Assembly (NCBI GenBank): GCA_949286015.1
Contig: CASEBB010000024.1
Location: 1-45,399 of the forward strand
DNA from: an uncultured Succinivibrionaceae bacterium
GTDB lineage: Bacteria; Pseudomonadota; Gammaproteobacteria; Enterobacterales; Succinivibrionaceae
Direction: 5' to 3'
DNA length: 45,399 bases
Both the position numbers and the translations under genes were made by a program. Below are positions 8,838 through 19,309 of this stretch, piece after piece. The stretch's first letter is position 1. Each line of letters opens with the position of its first letter. Below the pieces are notes generated by a model. The model did not search any database. It was not told the origin of the DNA and saw nothing but the letters and a program-made list of their open reading frames with translations.

Positions 8838-10259
8838 TTAGCTTTGTGTCTTAGGCTGCTTGCGATGGATTGGGTGCGTGCTGTTGTCGCTTAAAGAGCC
8901 CTCTTCCGCGTGCAAATCAATCTCGATATCGCGTAAGGTCTTGATTCTTAAGCCGACCACAAAGCACACATAGGCCAGCACCGAGCTGACCAGCATGCAG
9001 ATGATCTGTGGCACCATTGAGTGCTCACCCATTAAGCCCACCAATGGCGAAGCAACCGCACCAAAGAGGAAGGTCAGCACACCAAAGATACCAGAGGCCG
9101 AACCAGCACCACCGGAACGGGCGCCCATGACTAAACCAAAGCCCGCAGTTTGTGCCGCACCCATCATCGAAACATACACGCACAGGCAAGCTGCTACCAC
9201 GATGATGTTCTCAAGGCCCATAAAGACCACAGCCGCCATGATGAGACTGACAAGAAATTGCACCGCTAAGCAGACCTTAACGATGATCTTCTCTGAGACA
9301 CGGCGGGAGATCTTACCGGCAATATTGGCCACCACCGAGATGATAATGGCATTGACGGCGAAGACTAAGGCATAACCCACAGGGCTTAAGCCAAAGATGA
9401 CTTGGAAGATAAAAGGCGATGAGGAGAGGTAACCAAAGAAGCCGCCCATGATAAAGGACATCGAACAAGCCAGCAGCAGGAAACGCATGTTAACCAGCTG
9501 TCGCAGCATGTCCTTTACGGACTCGCTTAAATGCGGCGCTCTCTTCTCTACAGGCAAGGTCTCTTTTACCGCTGAGGTAGCAGAGCCTAAGAATAAGAGC
9601 ACACCCCAGATGGCCAGAATAAAGAACAGCATCGGCCAATCAGCAATGGAGATCACTGCCGAGCCAATGAGTGGGCCTAAGATTGGGGCTAAAGAGTTGA
9701 CCGACATGAGCAGCGCCATGAACTGCGTCAACTGCGTGCCGGTGTACATATCACAAGCAATGGTACGAGAGAGCACAATGCCACCTGCACCGGCTAAGCC
9801 CTGAAAGAGACGCGCCACAATCAAGGTTGGCACATCAGGGGCTAAAGCACAGCCCACCGAGGCAATGGCAAATACGATGAGGCTAATGTACAGCGGCTTT
9901 TTACGGCCGTAGGCATCAGAGATTGGGCCAATGAAGAGCTGGCCGAAGGCTAAGCCCATTAAAGACGAGGTCAGAGATAACTGCACTGCGGCTGGATCGG
10001 CATTAAGCTCAGCAGTGATCATTGGAATCGCTGGCAGGTAGATATCCGTACACACGGGGCCAAAGGCGGCGAGCATGCCCAGCATGATCACGGTCATCCA
10101 TGCGACCTTATCCTTGGTGGTGACAGTATCAGCTTGTCCTTTAGGGGCAGGAGCAGCCTGTGTCTTAGTGTTGGTCGTAGCGGTAGTGGAAGCAGTAGCG
10201 CTTGCCTCTGGTGCGGTGTAAACAGCAGAGGCTTCGTTCTGTGGTTGAGATTGCGACAT
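8838..10259 (-). CDS. Bcr/CflA-family MFS drug exporter, second paralog
   Basis: 473 aa from the ATG at 10259, preceded by AAGGA with 6 nt spacing; an in-frame ATG at 10292 lacks such a site. It is a twelve-helix transporter closely similar to the neighbouring exporter: AFGPVCTDIYLPAIPMI, GPISDAYGRKKPLY, LFQGLAGAGGIVLSRT. The N-terminal tail is shorter (about 60 residues, Thr/Ala-rich, no polyserine). The C-terminus ends in a charged cytoplasmic tail. Both genes run the same way with 0.6 kb between them, including repeat copy C, so they are probably a tandem duplication with separate promoters. The predicted role is proton-coupled export of small molecules; the substrate is unknown. Confidence 0.92.
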   Translation of the reverse strand: MSQSQPQNEASAVYTAPEASATASTTATTNTKTQAAPAPKGQADTVTTKDKVAWMTVIMLGMLAAFGPVCTDIYLPAIPMITAELNADPAAVQLSLTSSLMGLAFGQLFIGPISDAYGRKKPLYISLIVFAIASVGCALAPDVPTLIVARLFQGLAGAGGIVLSRTIACDMYTGTQLTQFMALLMSVNSLAPILGPLIGSAVISIADWPMLFFILAIWGVLLFLGSATSAVKETLPVEKRAPHLSESVKDMLRQLVNMRFLLLACSMSFIMGGFFGYLSSSPFIFQVIFGLSPVGYALVFAVNAIIISVVANIAGKISRRVSEKIIVKVCLAVQFLVSLIMAAVVFMGLENIIVVAACLCVYVSMMGAAQTAGFGLVMGARSGGAGSASGIFGVLTFLFGAVASPLVGLMGEHSMVPQIICMLVSSVLAYVCFVVGLRIKTLRDIEIDLHAEEGSLSDNSTHPIHRKQPKTQS

Positions 10260-11331
10260 GTTTTTTCCTTGTGGGGAAGTCTTTGCGCGCACACGTGCAA
10301 AAGCTCTGACCTCAAGGTTGTCAGCCTTAGCGCCTCAATCTTTCTGCCCACAGCTTAGAGCACTCACTCCTGTGCTACAAGGAGAGTTATGCTGGGAGTA
10401 TTGCAGTGTGTATAACAGCCAAGAAACAAAAGCAGCAAGCTGACACCATGAGACCGTGTCGATGCCCCGCAAAAACTTCCCAAGCTAGCCTCAAGCTCGT
10501 CTTGAGCCCATGCGCCACGTGAGACCAGAAGTAGAGCCCATACAACGTCAGCCTGCCTCAAAGCAGGCTAGAGTAAGAATCTTTGTTGTAACCGCTGTGA
10601 TATGCGCTTACGACCAAGATGCTTACAACCTCCGCAAAAAAGATGATGCGCTCAAAGGCATCACCTCTACTCCTTTTCTGTCTAGACCTCTCAGCACCAA
10701 CACTCTGTAGCCACCAGCGACAGCTGCGGCTAAGCCCATGATGCTTGAGCCTAGGGACTCACTTCTTTAGGCGTGCTCCTCCACAGTAACTGCAACGATA
10801 AAAGTGCTTGCAGCTACCAAACACCCCACAGAGACTGCCAGTGCAGTCAAAGTGCCCACACGTCTTATCCACCCCACAACATACCACCAGTAAGCACGGC
10901 GGTGGTCTGCGCTTTGGCTAGCAGGGTTAACCGCAAACGCAGCGAGTGCTGCTCAAGCGGCGAAGTGCCTTAATTATAGGGGAGATTTTGCCAAATGTGG
11001 CTATAGCCCTGTAAGAAATTGAGACAAATGCACCATGCCCGCCTCTCAAGGCGCCAAAAGCAGCACCACTTAGGAAATCTGTTCTCACCTTGCAACAACA
11101 CTTAGCAGTGATCACACGCTGCCGAGCATGACTGTGAACCTCAGGGAGGACGTTACCCTGTCGAGCGTCCTCACAACATCCCTCATGGAGGCATAAAGAC
11201 ACCAACAGCACGCTTGCAGGTGTGATAGCAGCCACTGTCATCATCAAGAGTAGCCTGCTGCTATTGATGGTTTAAGTGCGCGGGTACGAACGCCAGCCCC
11301 TGCTGCTCTACTTTTCCCTGTGGCTCCTGTC
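10260..11331. other. Intergenic region with no recognisable gene
   Basis: About 1 kb upstream of the second MFS gene. I see no coding frame with a ribosome binding site, and no strong hairpin or repeat. It should include the MFS promoter, which I cannot place. Confidence 0.5.
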
Positions 11332-11485
11332 AGAAATGAGTGATTTAATCAATGACATGGCTGGGGGCATGGTGGCAAAGGCACACCTCGAGATGAAGGG
11401 TGCAGGTGAGTCTAATCCTGACTTAGCTTAGGCTGGTGCACCATGATTACCATAAAGCCCGTCATCTATTAAGTCAGTTGTTCCT
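11332..11485 (+). repeat. Dispersed palindromic repeat, copy D
   Basis: The most diverged full-length copy. Left GAAATGAGTGATTTAATCAA, core CACACCTCGAGATGAAGGGTG, right CGTCATCTATTAAGTCAGTT. It lies about 270 bp beyond the stop of the small membrane protein gene (11754). No gene is seen between 11486 and 11753. Confidence 0.8.
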
Positions 11486-11753
11486 CACTGTGCCTTGACC
11501 TTTGTCCTTCTGTGCCCTGTTCTCTGTGCCTTGCCACTACTGCACCTTACTAAAAGTGTTATCCCCCTAGAGTCTGCTCTTTTGTTCTCACAGCCCTTGT
11601 CAGGAACAAACGCGATGTTTAAGCGCTTCTATGCGCAGAGAACTTACAAGCCAACAGCCCTGTCTTAGAGGTGGTCAAACTTATGGTAATTGTCAGGGCT
11701 GCCCGTACTTTTCTCTTTTCTCTTGTCCTGTCCTACCCTGCCCTGACTTGCCA

Positions 11754-12011
11754 CTATCGCCGCTTGAAACGTGACAAGAACTGCAAGCGCCCGTTAGTGC
11801 GCGTCACATTACCCAAAGGCGTCTTAATCACGCCAAAGCGCTTGAGCCCAAGGGCGATCTTGGAGATGGTCATGACGCCCAGCAGGATCTCATCCAAAAA
11901 AGGCAGAGGATCTGGTATCACCACATTGATGAGGGTGAGCACCACCTGCAACCACGCAGGCAAAAAGAAAAAGACAACGATACCCGCTACCAGCAACAGC
12001 AAATGAGGCAT
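11754..12011 (-). CDS. Small integral membrane protein (DUF6116-like)
   Basis: 85 aa. Residues 1-30 are strongly hydrophobic (LLLLVAGIVVFFFLPAWLQ), followed by VVIPDPLPFLDEILLGV, a Pro/Asp motif seen in small membrane proteins of the DUF6116 type. The basic C-terminus ends RFKRR. AGGAG stands about 10 nt upstream of the ATG. It lies 131 bp downstream of the LacI-type gene on the same strand and might be co-transcribed with it. The function is unknown. The family assignment is from memory of the IPDP motif and is tentative, but the frame itself looks real. Confidence 0.65.
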   Translation of the reverse strand: MPHLLLLVAGIVVFFFLPAWLQVVLTLINVVIPDPLPFLDEILLGVMTISKIALGLKRFGVIKTPLGNVTRTNGRLQFLSRFKRR

Positions 12012-12142
12012 AGCCCACTCACTCCTCTTGCGCTTAACCCACTAAGATCGCTGTCTTGGAGCAGAGCCCTGTCTGTAGTGACTGTGGCTCGGGTGTACAC
12101 CTACACCACCGCATCACATCACACTACGCCTTACAGTGATCT

Positions 12143-13117
12143 TTAGCTCGACGAGCGCACTAAAAGCATTGGCTCAATGATGCGCTGCTTCACCGGCTGC
12201 TCAGGGTGCTTGATCATCTCATAAGCAGCAATGCCCAGCTCATCCTCAGGAATCTTGACCGTGGTAATTGGCGTTGGGAAGAAACGGCACCACTCAGGAT
12301 CTCCAATGGAGACAAAGGCCATCTTTTCTGGCATGGGCACATTACGCAACGTCAGCGAGTAAGCCACACCTGAGGTAATGGCATTATTGGAAGTTAAAAT
12401 CGCCGTTGGCCGCTGGCTCTCAGGACGGGAGAGCAGGATGTTTGTGAGCTCAAAAGCGCGGGTGTAGAGATCGTTGTACTCCAGAGCGTCGAGCTCGATG
12501 CACTCCATATCCGCAAAGGAGCGCGCTGTCTGTAAGCGCTCTCTAAAGGTGTAGAGCGAAGAACGGCCACTGATGTAGGCAATGTGCTTGTGGTTCTTGC
12601 TCTTTAAGTGCTCGTAAGCCAGCTGCACCGCTTTAGCGTTATTTAAGAGCACGCTCTTGGTCTCACGGCCGATAAAGAGTCTGTCCACCGCTACGATGTT
12701 GCGGCACTCAATTAAAGGTACAGCACTGCTGCCCACAGGCATGGCGATGACGCCCATGAGGTTGTACTGGTTGAACTCCGCAAAGATCTTACGCTCAGTG
12801 GAGACACTCTCATTGGTGACACCGAGCATCACCTGTATACCATCTTGCTCGGCTAAGTTGGTGATGGCCTTTAAGATACCGGCGGAGAAATCGTTGGTGA
12901 GATCGGCAATGACCACACCGATAACCTTATGCGGTGGCTGCTGTGGATCTTGATAGAAGGCAGCGGCAGAGCCTGGGATTTCCAGTCCCAACTCGCGGGC
13001 CTTTTTCAAGACACGCTCACGGGTGGCGCGCGCCACCATTTCGGGACGTGATAAGGCACGTGAGACCGTTGCGGCAGAAACGCCTATCTCTTGCGCAATC
13101 TGAACGATCTTAGCCAT
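12143..13117 (-). CDS. LacI/GalR-family transcriptional regulator
   Basis: 324 aa. The N-terminal helix-turn-helix (VQIAQEIGVSAATVSRALS, about residues 5-23) and hinge are followed by a periplasmic-binding-protein-like effector domain (VIGVVIADLTNDFSAGILKA onward; AVDRLFIG; AFVSIGDPEW; ITTVKIPEDELG). AGGAAG lies 7 nt before the ATG. Such proteins repress sugar genes until a sugar or sugar phosphate binds. The nearest sugar genes are the sucrose module at 20.1 kb and the binding proteins below 5 kb; neither adjoins it, so its targets cannot be assigned from position. The length is normal for the family. Confidence 0.95.
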   Translation of the reverse strand: MAKIVQIAQEIGVSAATVSRALSRPEMVARATRERVLKKARELGLEIPGSAAAFYQDPQQPPHKVIGVVIADLTNDFSAGILKAITNLAEQDGIQVMLGVTNESVSTERKIFAEFNQYNLMGVIAMPVGSSAVPLIECRNIVAVDRLFIGRETKSVLLNNAKAVQLAYEHLKSKNHKHIAYISGRSSLYTFRERLQTARSFADMECIELDALEYNDLYTRAFELTNILLSRPESQRPTAILTSNNAITSGVAYSLTLRNVPMPEKMAFVSIGDPEWCRFFPTPITTVKIPEDELGIAAYEMIKHPEQPVKQRIIEPMLLVRSSS

Positions 13118-14339
13118 CTTTACACTTCCTAGAAATCACCACACCGAGCAGGGGCTTACCCATACTGAACAACTGCTCGTCCTTGCTGGTTCCTCACCAC
13201 CCAGAAAGGCAAAAATGTCACTTGCTACGCTGTAGTACTGCGCTGCAGCGTCAGAAAACACAGCAAAAGCTTATCGCCACCGGTTGTGCTTGCAACAGAG
13301 TGGCACGCAACACAAAGTTTGAAAAGGGCACATGATCCCAGGAAGAGCGCCACCTTGTCTCTGTCTTTTAAGACAGGTCTTGCCCAATGAACTACACGCT
13401 GGCAGATATCAGCGCTGGCATCTTAGTGCCAGTGCTTTTATGAAGCCTAAATGATGAGGTCTTCACAGGCATGTCCACTATGTTCCCTACTACAGGGACA
13501 TAACGACTTTTCTTGAGTTCTTGCTATCTGAGCTCATGTCATTCCTCTGCTGAGGCACAAGGACATGACGAGACAGGCGCTTTGCTGTTGCTAAAGCGCA
13601 TGCAGCGAAGAACTGAGGCTGACACCGCCATGAGGCTATCCCTTCCCCCGTGGTGTCACTAAAGCAGCCTCTCAGCCTGAGATCAGAACTGCGCTGAGAA
13701 CAGAGGGCAGACACCAACCAAGGCCAAGAATCTATCCCCAATTCTTAGCAGTGTTTGCAAAACGCTCTTGCGCTCAATGCAGCTGTGCGCCTTAAACATA
13801 CCATAAAGCAAGGTACTACGGTGACATTTGACTGCAAATTTTCTGCAAAAGTAGCAAAAACACCGCAAGAAGAGCGACAAGGACTTGCAACAAAAGACCA
13901 CAGCGGTTAGATCCACACAGCATAGCAAGCGCCGTAATCACTGCAAAGTTAGTAAGTGACAACGTAAGACCGTGCGCGCAGTGGTGCTTTGCAAAAAGGC
14001 TGTGGCCCTCTGCAAAGAGCACCACAATCCTTGCGCTGCACTTACGCTGCTTGGCGGCTTTGGCGGCCGGTGAAGAGTTTCAGATTAGGTGCTGTATCAG
14101 CAGTTAGCAAAAAAGTGGCGGCAACACCTGTGAAGTGCTTGTTGCAGTTAAGGCTACTACGGTCCAGCAGCTCAAACCATAACAGCGCACAGCGCCCGCC
14201 CCAACCTACTATCGCTATCTCGGCCCACTCGTTGCTGTAGTGAGATTGACGTGTGGTAGCAGAGCTTCACGGCAAAGGCATAAGGTACAGGTAAAGAGTG
14301 GACAGAGACGCCCTGAGCAGAGAAAACCTAGGAGAAACT

Positions 14340-14419
14340 TAGGGTGTTCCCTACCATGGGCGCAAAGGCGCCCTTCTGCTACCTTTTTTGCCAACCATAA
14401 GGGCGCTTTTTCCCTTATT
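14340..14419. other. Group of three short hairpins followed by an AT-rich tract
   Basis: TAGGG-TGTT-CCCTA (14340-14353), GGGCGC-AAAG-GCGCCC (14358-14373) and AAGGG...CCCTT (about 14399-14416) follow each other closely. An A/T-rich stretch with T runs follows at 14440-14470. The second hairpin plus the T run at about 14383-14389 could end a transcript, but no gene leads into it. Confidence 0.4.
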
Positions 14420-14812
14420 TATGCGCTTTACGCCCGAAGCAAAAAATTTTTCAAATTTTTTTGAACTTTTAGCCACTACCCCCGTCTAACGAAGTGTTAT
14501 CGCACAAGACGCACACTTTTCTTCAGTGAGTAGCACCTCAGCTGAAGAGAAGTTGGTGGTTTAGGTCGTCTCGCACACGATCTAACAACGCTTAGTACTG
14601 CTACCTCTTTTGAGGAGGCGTTGGTTGCCAAAGCCCTTTCCAAACTTTGGCGGGAATAACACCACTGAGCACAGCAAAATCAGCTGGAGCAAACCTAAGT
14701 GCCGTGGCCCTGAGCACAGCTCATCTTTTTCCACGCGGCAGGCGGGCTTGCTTAATAACAGTGAACACAGAGCTTACGCCTTTCATGGCTTGTACCTTTG
14801 CTCTCGGTTTCT

Positions 14813-14840
14813 GCTTTAGGCTTGAGGATAAGCCTAAAGC
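14813..14840. other. Perfect 11-bp stem-loop
   Basis: GCTTTAGGCTT, loop GAGGAT, then AAGCCTAAAGC: eleven consecutive base pairs with a 6-nt loop. No T run follows on either strand, so it is not a typical terminator. It sits in gene-free DNA. Confidence 0.6.
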
Positions 14841-15421
14841 CATAGAGTGGAGGCAAGCCAAGGACTCTGTCAGTAGCTGCGGGGAAAACACCTGATTTTG
14901 CCGTAGTTTGGGTTCTGTCGTCTTTGGGTGGCAGGAGTACATTGTTAGAGGCTTTAGTACCCCAAGCCGCCCAAAGCCTACTGTGTCCTAAGCCGACCGT
15001 GATTGAGAGTAGATAGCGTAGACTCAATCGCTTCTGTGGTCACTTAGAGGAGCGCACTTCTCCTTTAATTTTGCGGTGCAGCAAAAGAAGACACAGCAGT
15101 ATTTCCAGCGGCAGAATGCAAGCTATAATAGCCATAAGTTGCTTGAACACCTGCTCAGGCACACCAAAACAAGCTCTAGGGTTTACGTCCAATTGGTAGG
15201 CTCTATCTTGTTTTAAGGAGCCACATCACAGTTAGCACTAAAGGCCCTGTCTCGGACGAGGCAGCGGTGCAAGAGGCTCTCTTTGATGTAGAGCTGCAAC
15301 TAAGACAAAGGCGCTTTCTACTGCGGTTTTAGCATCGCCACCGCCTAAGCGGCAGCTGTTAGATCGCAAGGCGAGAAAGAGGGCTGGAGTCTTATTTAGT
15401 AGTTCATTTTGTGGTCATGTG

Positions 15422-15540
15422 ACCCCCTCGATGCGCAGCATACGAGGTGGTAAGCCCAGCGATTGCGGCTTACGCATTAGAGGAGGTGGCCTGCCTACGG
15501 GGAGGCAGAGGTTTTCTACGTCAGTAGACGTCACCTAGTG
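15422..15540 (+). ncRNA. Candidate structured RNA: array of consecutive hairpins
   Basis: Four to five stems follow almost without gaps. 15422-15451: nine-nucleotide ACCCCCTCG pairs with CGAGGTGGT (one mismatch) around ATGC-GCA-GCAT. 15450-15473: GTAAGCC/GGCTTAC. 15491-15508: CTGCCT/AGGCAG with loop ACGGGG. 15518-15531: ACGTC-AGTA-GACGT. 15532-15540: CAC-CTA-GTG. Such packing is rare by chance and suggests a folded RNA or single-strand-active DNA end. I see no promoter or terminator at its edges and do not recognise a known RNA family. The strand is arbitrary because stems form on either. Confidence 0.35.
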
Positions 15541-16373
15541 GCGTACTTTCTTTCAAGCAACACCCACGGTCTCACATTGCGTGGTTACGGCTAAGCTAAT
15601 GAGCCTATTGCAGGCCATGTGCACACGCTCGAGGGATTGAGGCCCTCACGCTTTACAGGCGCCGCACATGCTTTTTCCCCTTATACGGAGCCGCACGCGC
15701 GTATACAGCTGTATACGCCGTGTAGGCCGTTGTTTTCTCTTTCCTGTTTCCTATCCTTCCTTCCCGTCTTTACTGGCGCCAGCGCTCTGACTTTTCTTTG
15801 CTTCCTGCGCTTCCTGCGCTTCTTCTTCTTCTTCTTCTTCTTTTCCCCTTTGCCCGCCCATCTTGTCTGCTTCTGTTCTCAGTTTTACTGTCCCTACTCT
15901 ATCTTAAACAGCATGCGCTTCTTGGTGGCGTAGGATCGTACTTAGCTTCATAACAGCGCCCGCCCCCTGCATCCTTGCTCCGTGCTCCACAGCAGCTGCT
16001 TACGCGGCTCTAAGTCACTCAGATGATGATGCTGTATGGCTTTATGGTACTTTTGGTGTGCCCCTTGGGAATTAGTGCTGCAAGTGGCAGCTATAGCGTT
16101 TACCAGCTGGTTTGGCCCCCCTAATCACCATGAGGTATGAGCTGCTGCCGAGCTGCTTTGCGCTGTCCACTCTTAGGGTCGCGGATATAGGCCGCTGCTC
16201 AGGGCTTACTCCTTTAGTAGCAGCCACAAACGCAAACAGGACGAGGCCACAGGCTGGACTCTTGTCCGACCACGGCACTCATCCTCTGCTACTCACTGCT
16301 CTTACTGGCCACAGCGGCTAAGCCCCCATGTGCACTACAGTGCTCTGCTGTGCCCAGTCCTTTACTGCCTGCC

Positions 16374-16874
16374 CTACTTGCTAAAAGTAGCCTGCGTGGC
16401 AGAAGTGTTCTGCAATACCTTAATGCCAGCAGCATCGATGCGCCCTAATTGGATCAGACCATAGGCGCTGCTGTTGCTCTTTAAGAAGATCGCCACATTA
16501 CCCCATGGCTCAAAGATAGCGACGGTGCCTGCGGTAGCGGTGTTGTCACGGCGCACCTCGGACTTATCCAGCTCTGGAGATGGGTAGAAGATCTTCTCTG
16601 CCCCATTGCCAAAGTTATCGAGATCGACGGTCATAGGTAAGCGTGACACCCAATCGCGGGTGGCACTGCCATCCTCAAGCTGTAAGGTAATTTGCTCGTC
16701 ACCAACGGTCATCTTAATCTGCATGGCATTCTCCTCTGCATACACACCCGAGAGCGAGAGCAGCCATAAAGCAGCCCCCACACACGTAGACAGCAGCAAC
16801 CACATGAGACCAGCAAAGAACTGCTGCTGTAACGCAGTGGCAGACGCCACCTGAGCATCAGGTTTTTTCAGCAC
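16374..16874 (-). CDS. Membrane-anchored cyclophilin-like fold protein
   Basis: 166 aa. A hydrophobic segment at about residues 19-46 (LMWLLLSTCVGAALWLLSLS, then GVYA) acts as a signal or membrane anchor. It is followed by a domain beginning MQIKMTVGDEQITLQLEDG. The order ATRDWVSRLPMTVDL, EKIFYPSP, VAIFEPWGNVAIF and YGLIQLGRID matches the cyclophilin-like fold family (Cyclophil_like2). Members are usually cytoplasmic, about 110-140 aa, and mostly uncharacterised; some are exported like this one. The start is GTG with GGAGG 9 nt upstream. It stands alone between two long gene-free regions. Activity is unknown, and peptidyl-prolyl isomerase function should not be assumed. Confidence 0.85.
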   Translation of the reverse strand: MLKKPDAQVASATALQQQFFAGLMWLLLSTCVGAALWLLSLSGVYAEENAMQIKMTVGDEQITLQLEDGSATRDWVSRLPMTVDLDNFGNGAEKIFYPSPELDKSEVRRDNTATAGTVAIFEPWGNVAIFLKSNSSAYGLIQLGRIDAAGIKVLQNTSATQATFSK

Positions 16875-17210
16875 GGTGTTATCCCTCCATATGGCCAGCC
16901 ACTAAAGGCCAGAGCCGCTGTGCCGCTGCTAATGCCATCTCTTGCGAACCACCTACAGGCAGACAGAGAGCACAGCACCACAGCCAAGCTAAAACCCAAG
17001 CCGCAAGGCCAGCTGCGGCCTATCTCTTGAGCCCATTATAGAGAGCAGTCACCGCATGAAAAGAGGGGCACCAGACTAAACCACACGCTCCATAACCCAC
17101 ACCACGCTGATAAATATCAGGAAAATCAGCGCTTACGCCCACAACCACACGCCAAAAGTAGAGAAGAACAGGCAAGAAGATAAGAAAAACGTACTCCCCC
17201 TTTCGACTCA

Positions 17211-17248
17211 CACGCCACGCCACGCCACGCCACGCCACGCCACGCCAC
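17211..17248. repeat. Tandem pentamer repeat (CACGC), about 7.6 units
   Basis: Seven perfect CACGC units and a partial eighth follow in register. It lies in apparently non-coding DNA. Slippage could make the number of copies vary between strains. Confidence 0.9.
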
Positions 17249-18570
17249 CACATCAGCTCACATAGATACAACACAATGACATAAAAAAATAGCATGACGC
17301 TATTGGGTAAGAGGCAGGACACACAGCAACACGCTCCTGAGCAAGCCTTGCTCGGAGGTAAGCTGATTTTATTAGGGAGCGCTTTCGATAAAGCCCCCTG
17401 TCCTAGAATGTATATGATAAAGGCTATACACCAAGCAGGGCTACACCCAGTGAAGGTTAGTACATCCCATTCACCACGCACAGCCATGAGTGTTCTGTCT
17501 TTAAACAGTACCATGTCCTCAGAAAACTGAGGCTTAGCTACTGCTCATCTCCAAACTAAGACCAGTCCGTTAGAGCTCCGATTTCAGAAGCACTTTGTCA
17601 CAATCGGCTTACGCACATACCCATTGTGACTCACGTTGCACTCTAGACGTCCTGCTAGCCTTGCGAGAGTCTCAATCCCGCGCGGCTACTAAAGAGGCTT
17701 TACAGAAAACGGCAACAAAGCCTGACGGCTCTATCACCTAGAACGCGGTGAAGCTGGATTGGGTTGCGGCCTTTCCATCAGCACACAACTTACCTGACCT
17801 CACTTAGTTCATGGCTACATTTTACAAACAATTTGGAAAAAATGGGTAAGCGCCGTCCAAAAAAAGTTATGCGCTTACGTAGCCTCGAGACGACCTTGGC
17901 AGTAGTTCACACCTATAGTGGCCTGTGTAGGCTTAAACAAAGGCATAAAACCAAGCTTAAGGCAAGTTTGCGCCGCCTCTAGCACTTGTCTGACAAGCAT
18001 GTAAAAAATAAGGCGGCAAATGCGGAGTAATGGCTTATTCTTGGGAAAAATGGCGCTGCAAGTTGTTGCAAGTTTTGCAGCAAACCTTGCAGTAAGGGCT
18101 CTTTGGCGGCTAATGCGTACCCCTAAAAAGGGCTGTGCGCAAACAAGGTTTAGCCGATGCAGGCTTGGCGCAAGAGCGAGACATAGGATTGCAATGAGGT
18201 GTGCAGAGAGCGGTAACGACAGGAGCGGCACTGGAGCCAAAAGCCCTGTATGCATGGGGGTTTTACAAAAGTTCCCTGAGGGAGCAAAATTTTTTTCAAA
18301 AATGTGAGGTTGCAGGTTTTCTGCAAACGCTTACGCCCTGAAAAACTCCCTGCTCCAGCTATCAAGCTGGCGCCGGAAGTAAGAGCTGCTTAGAGTTGTA
18401 TAAAGAAGCGGCAAATGCAGGCACCACAACCTCAGCTGCAAGCTGTTAAGACCATGGCAAACAAGACCTCAGCGCAGCGCTAAGCGGCATAAGAGCCACG
18501 ATAAAGGATAATCCAGAGGAATGTGATCTGTACGCTCGGAAGAAGTAAGAGCAGCGCGGCTGGAAGGTAG

Positions 18571-18607
18571 CTAAGATCGTGGCCACGTCCCACGATCTTA
18601 GTCTTTT
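18571..18607 (+). terminator. 12-bp perfect stem-loop followed by TCTTTTG
   Basis: CTAAGATCGTGG (18571-18582) pairs perfectly with CCACGATCTTAG (18590-18601) around a 7-nt loop, then TCTTTTG follows. This is a good intrinsic terminator shape on the plus strand. No gene precedes it within about 1.5 kb, so it would end either a non-coding RNA or a lost gene. Confidence 0.5.
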
Positions 18608-19309
18608 GTGGGGGCTTGCTATCTCTGCATGTTGTTAGTGGGTGGTGGTGGTGGTGGCTTGTCATAGTTGTAGTCTCTGCTATTCAGTCCCCAGCCAGAA
18701 CCAAAGAAGAGCACCTTTACGCCAGCAATAGACAATAGCGCAAGAAAGCCCGACTGCCGCCGAAACACGGTGAACACAGCGGCCAAGAAGGGCACGCCCA
18801 GCAAGGCAAGCTTGCTGCTTTTACGCCCTATCATCGATCTTAGGGACTTGCGCCCTTAAGCTCAAAGCACAGCACTATCACACAGTTAGCCCGCGCCTGT
18901 GCGCAGTGGCGCTCCAGACAAGCCCCCTACTGAGCTACATGTTTGCAGTACATCAGGTGCTACGCCGCTGTCCCATGCTGAGCCCCCAGACCTCTCATCA
19001 GCACACGCCCGCACATACCCTATGGCACAGACATCTTGCTCTTTGCCCCTCTTGCGCGACTCATGCTCAGCAGACACAGCAAAACCAACGCTGCGCCCTC
19101 TGTGAGCGCCCGCCTGTTCCTGCACAGCAGCTACAGGGGCTAGTGCTGACAGCTCCTCTCTGTTGTAGCGCAGTACGTGCCTCATTAGCAGTCAGCTCCG
19201 CTTTTCTTCTGAGCATCCCTCTCTCCTCCCCTACTCTACCCCGCAGCAAACCACTTAGGTCACAGGTGCGTAGCGCTATGACACCACCTGACGCTGCTTC
19301 TTTTGCCCT

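Larger units (their letters stand above)
13118..16373. other. 3.3-kb gene-poor region with strong hairpins
   Basis: I find no credible coding sequence here; the longer open frames have no ribosome binding site or normal composition. It contains several TGCAAA words at 13828-14020, a hairpin group at 14340-14420, a strong stem-loop at 14813-14840 and a hairpin array at 15422-15540 (each listed separately). A CTT triplet tract lies at about 15820-15842. Decayed genes or large non-coding RNAs are both possible explanations. Confidence 0.55.

Noticed and set aside
15619..15933. 104-codon plus-strand frame ending in a phenylalanine run
   Set aside because: The low-complexity end comes from a CTT tract; there is no ribosome binding site and composition is not protein-like.
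17205..17250. CRISPR-like array
   Set aside because: Direct 5-bp tandem units without spacers; no cas genes in the window.
17020..17514. 164-codon open frame on the minus strand
   Set aside because: It is kept open partly by the CACGC repeat, which gives a repeated WRGVA peptide, has no ribosome binding site and has an odd Cys/Trp-rich composition.
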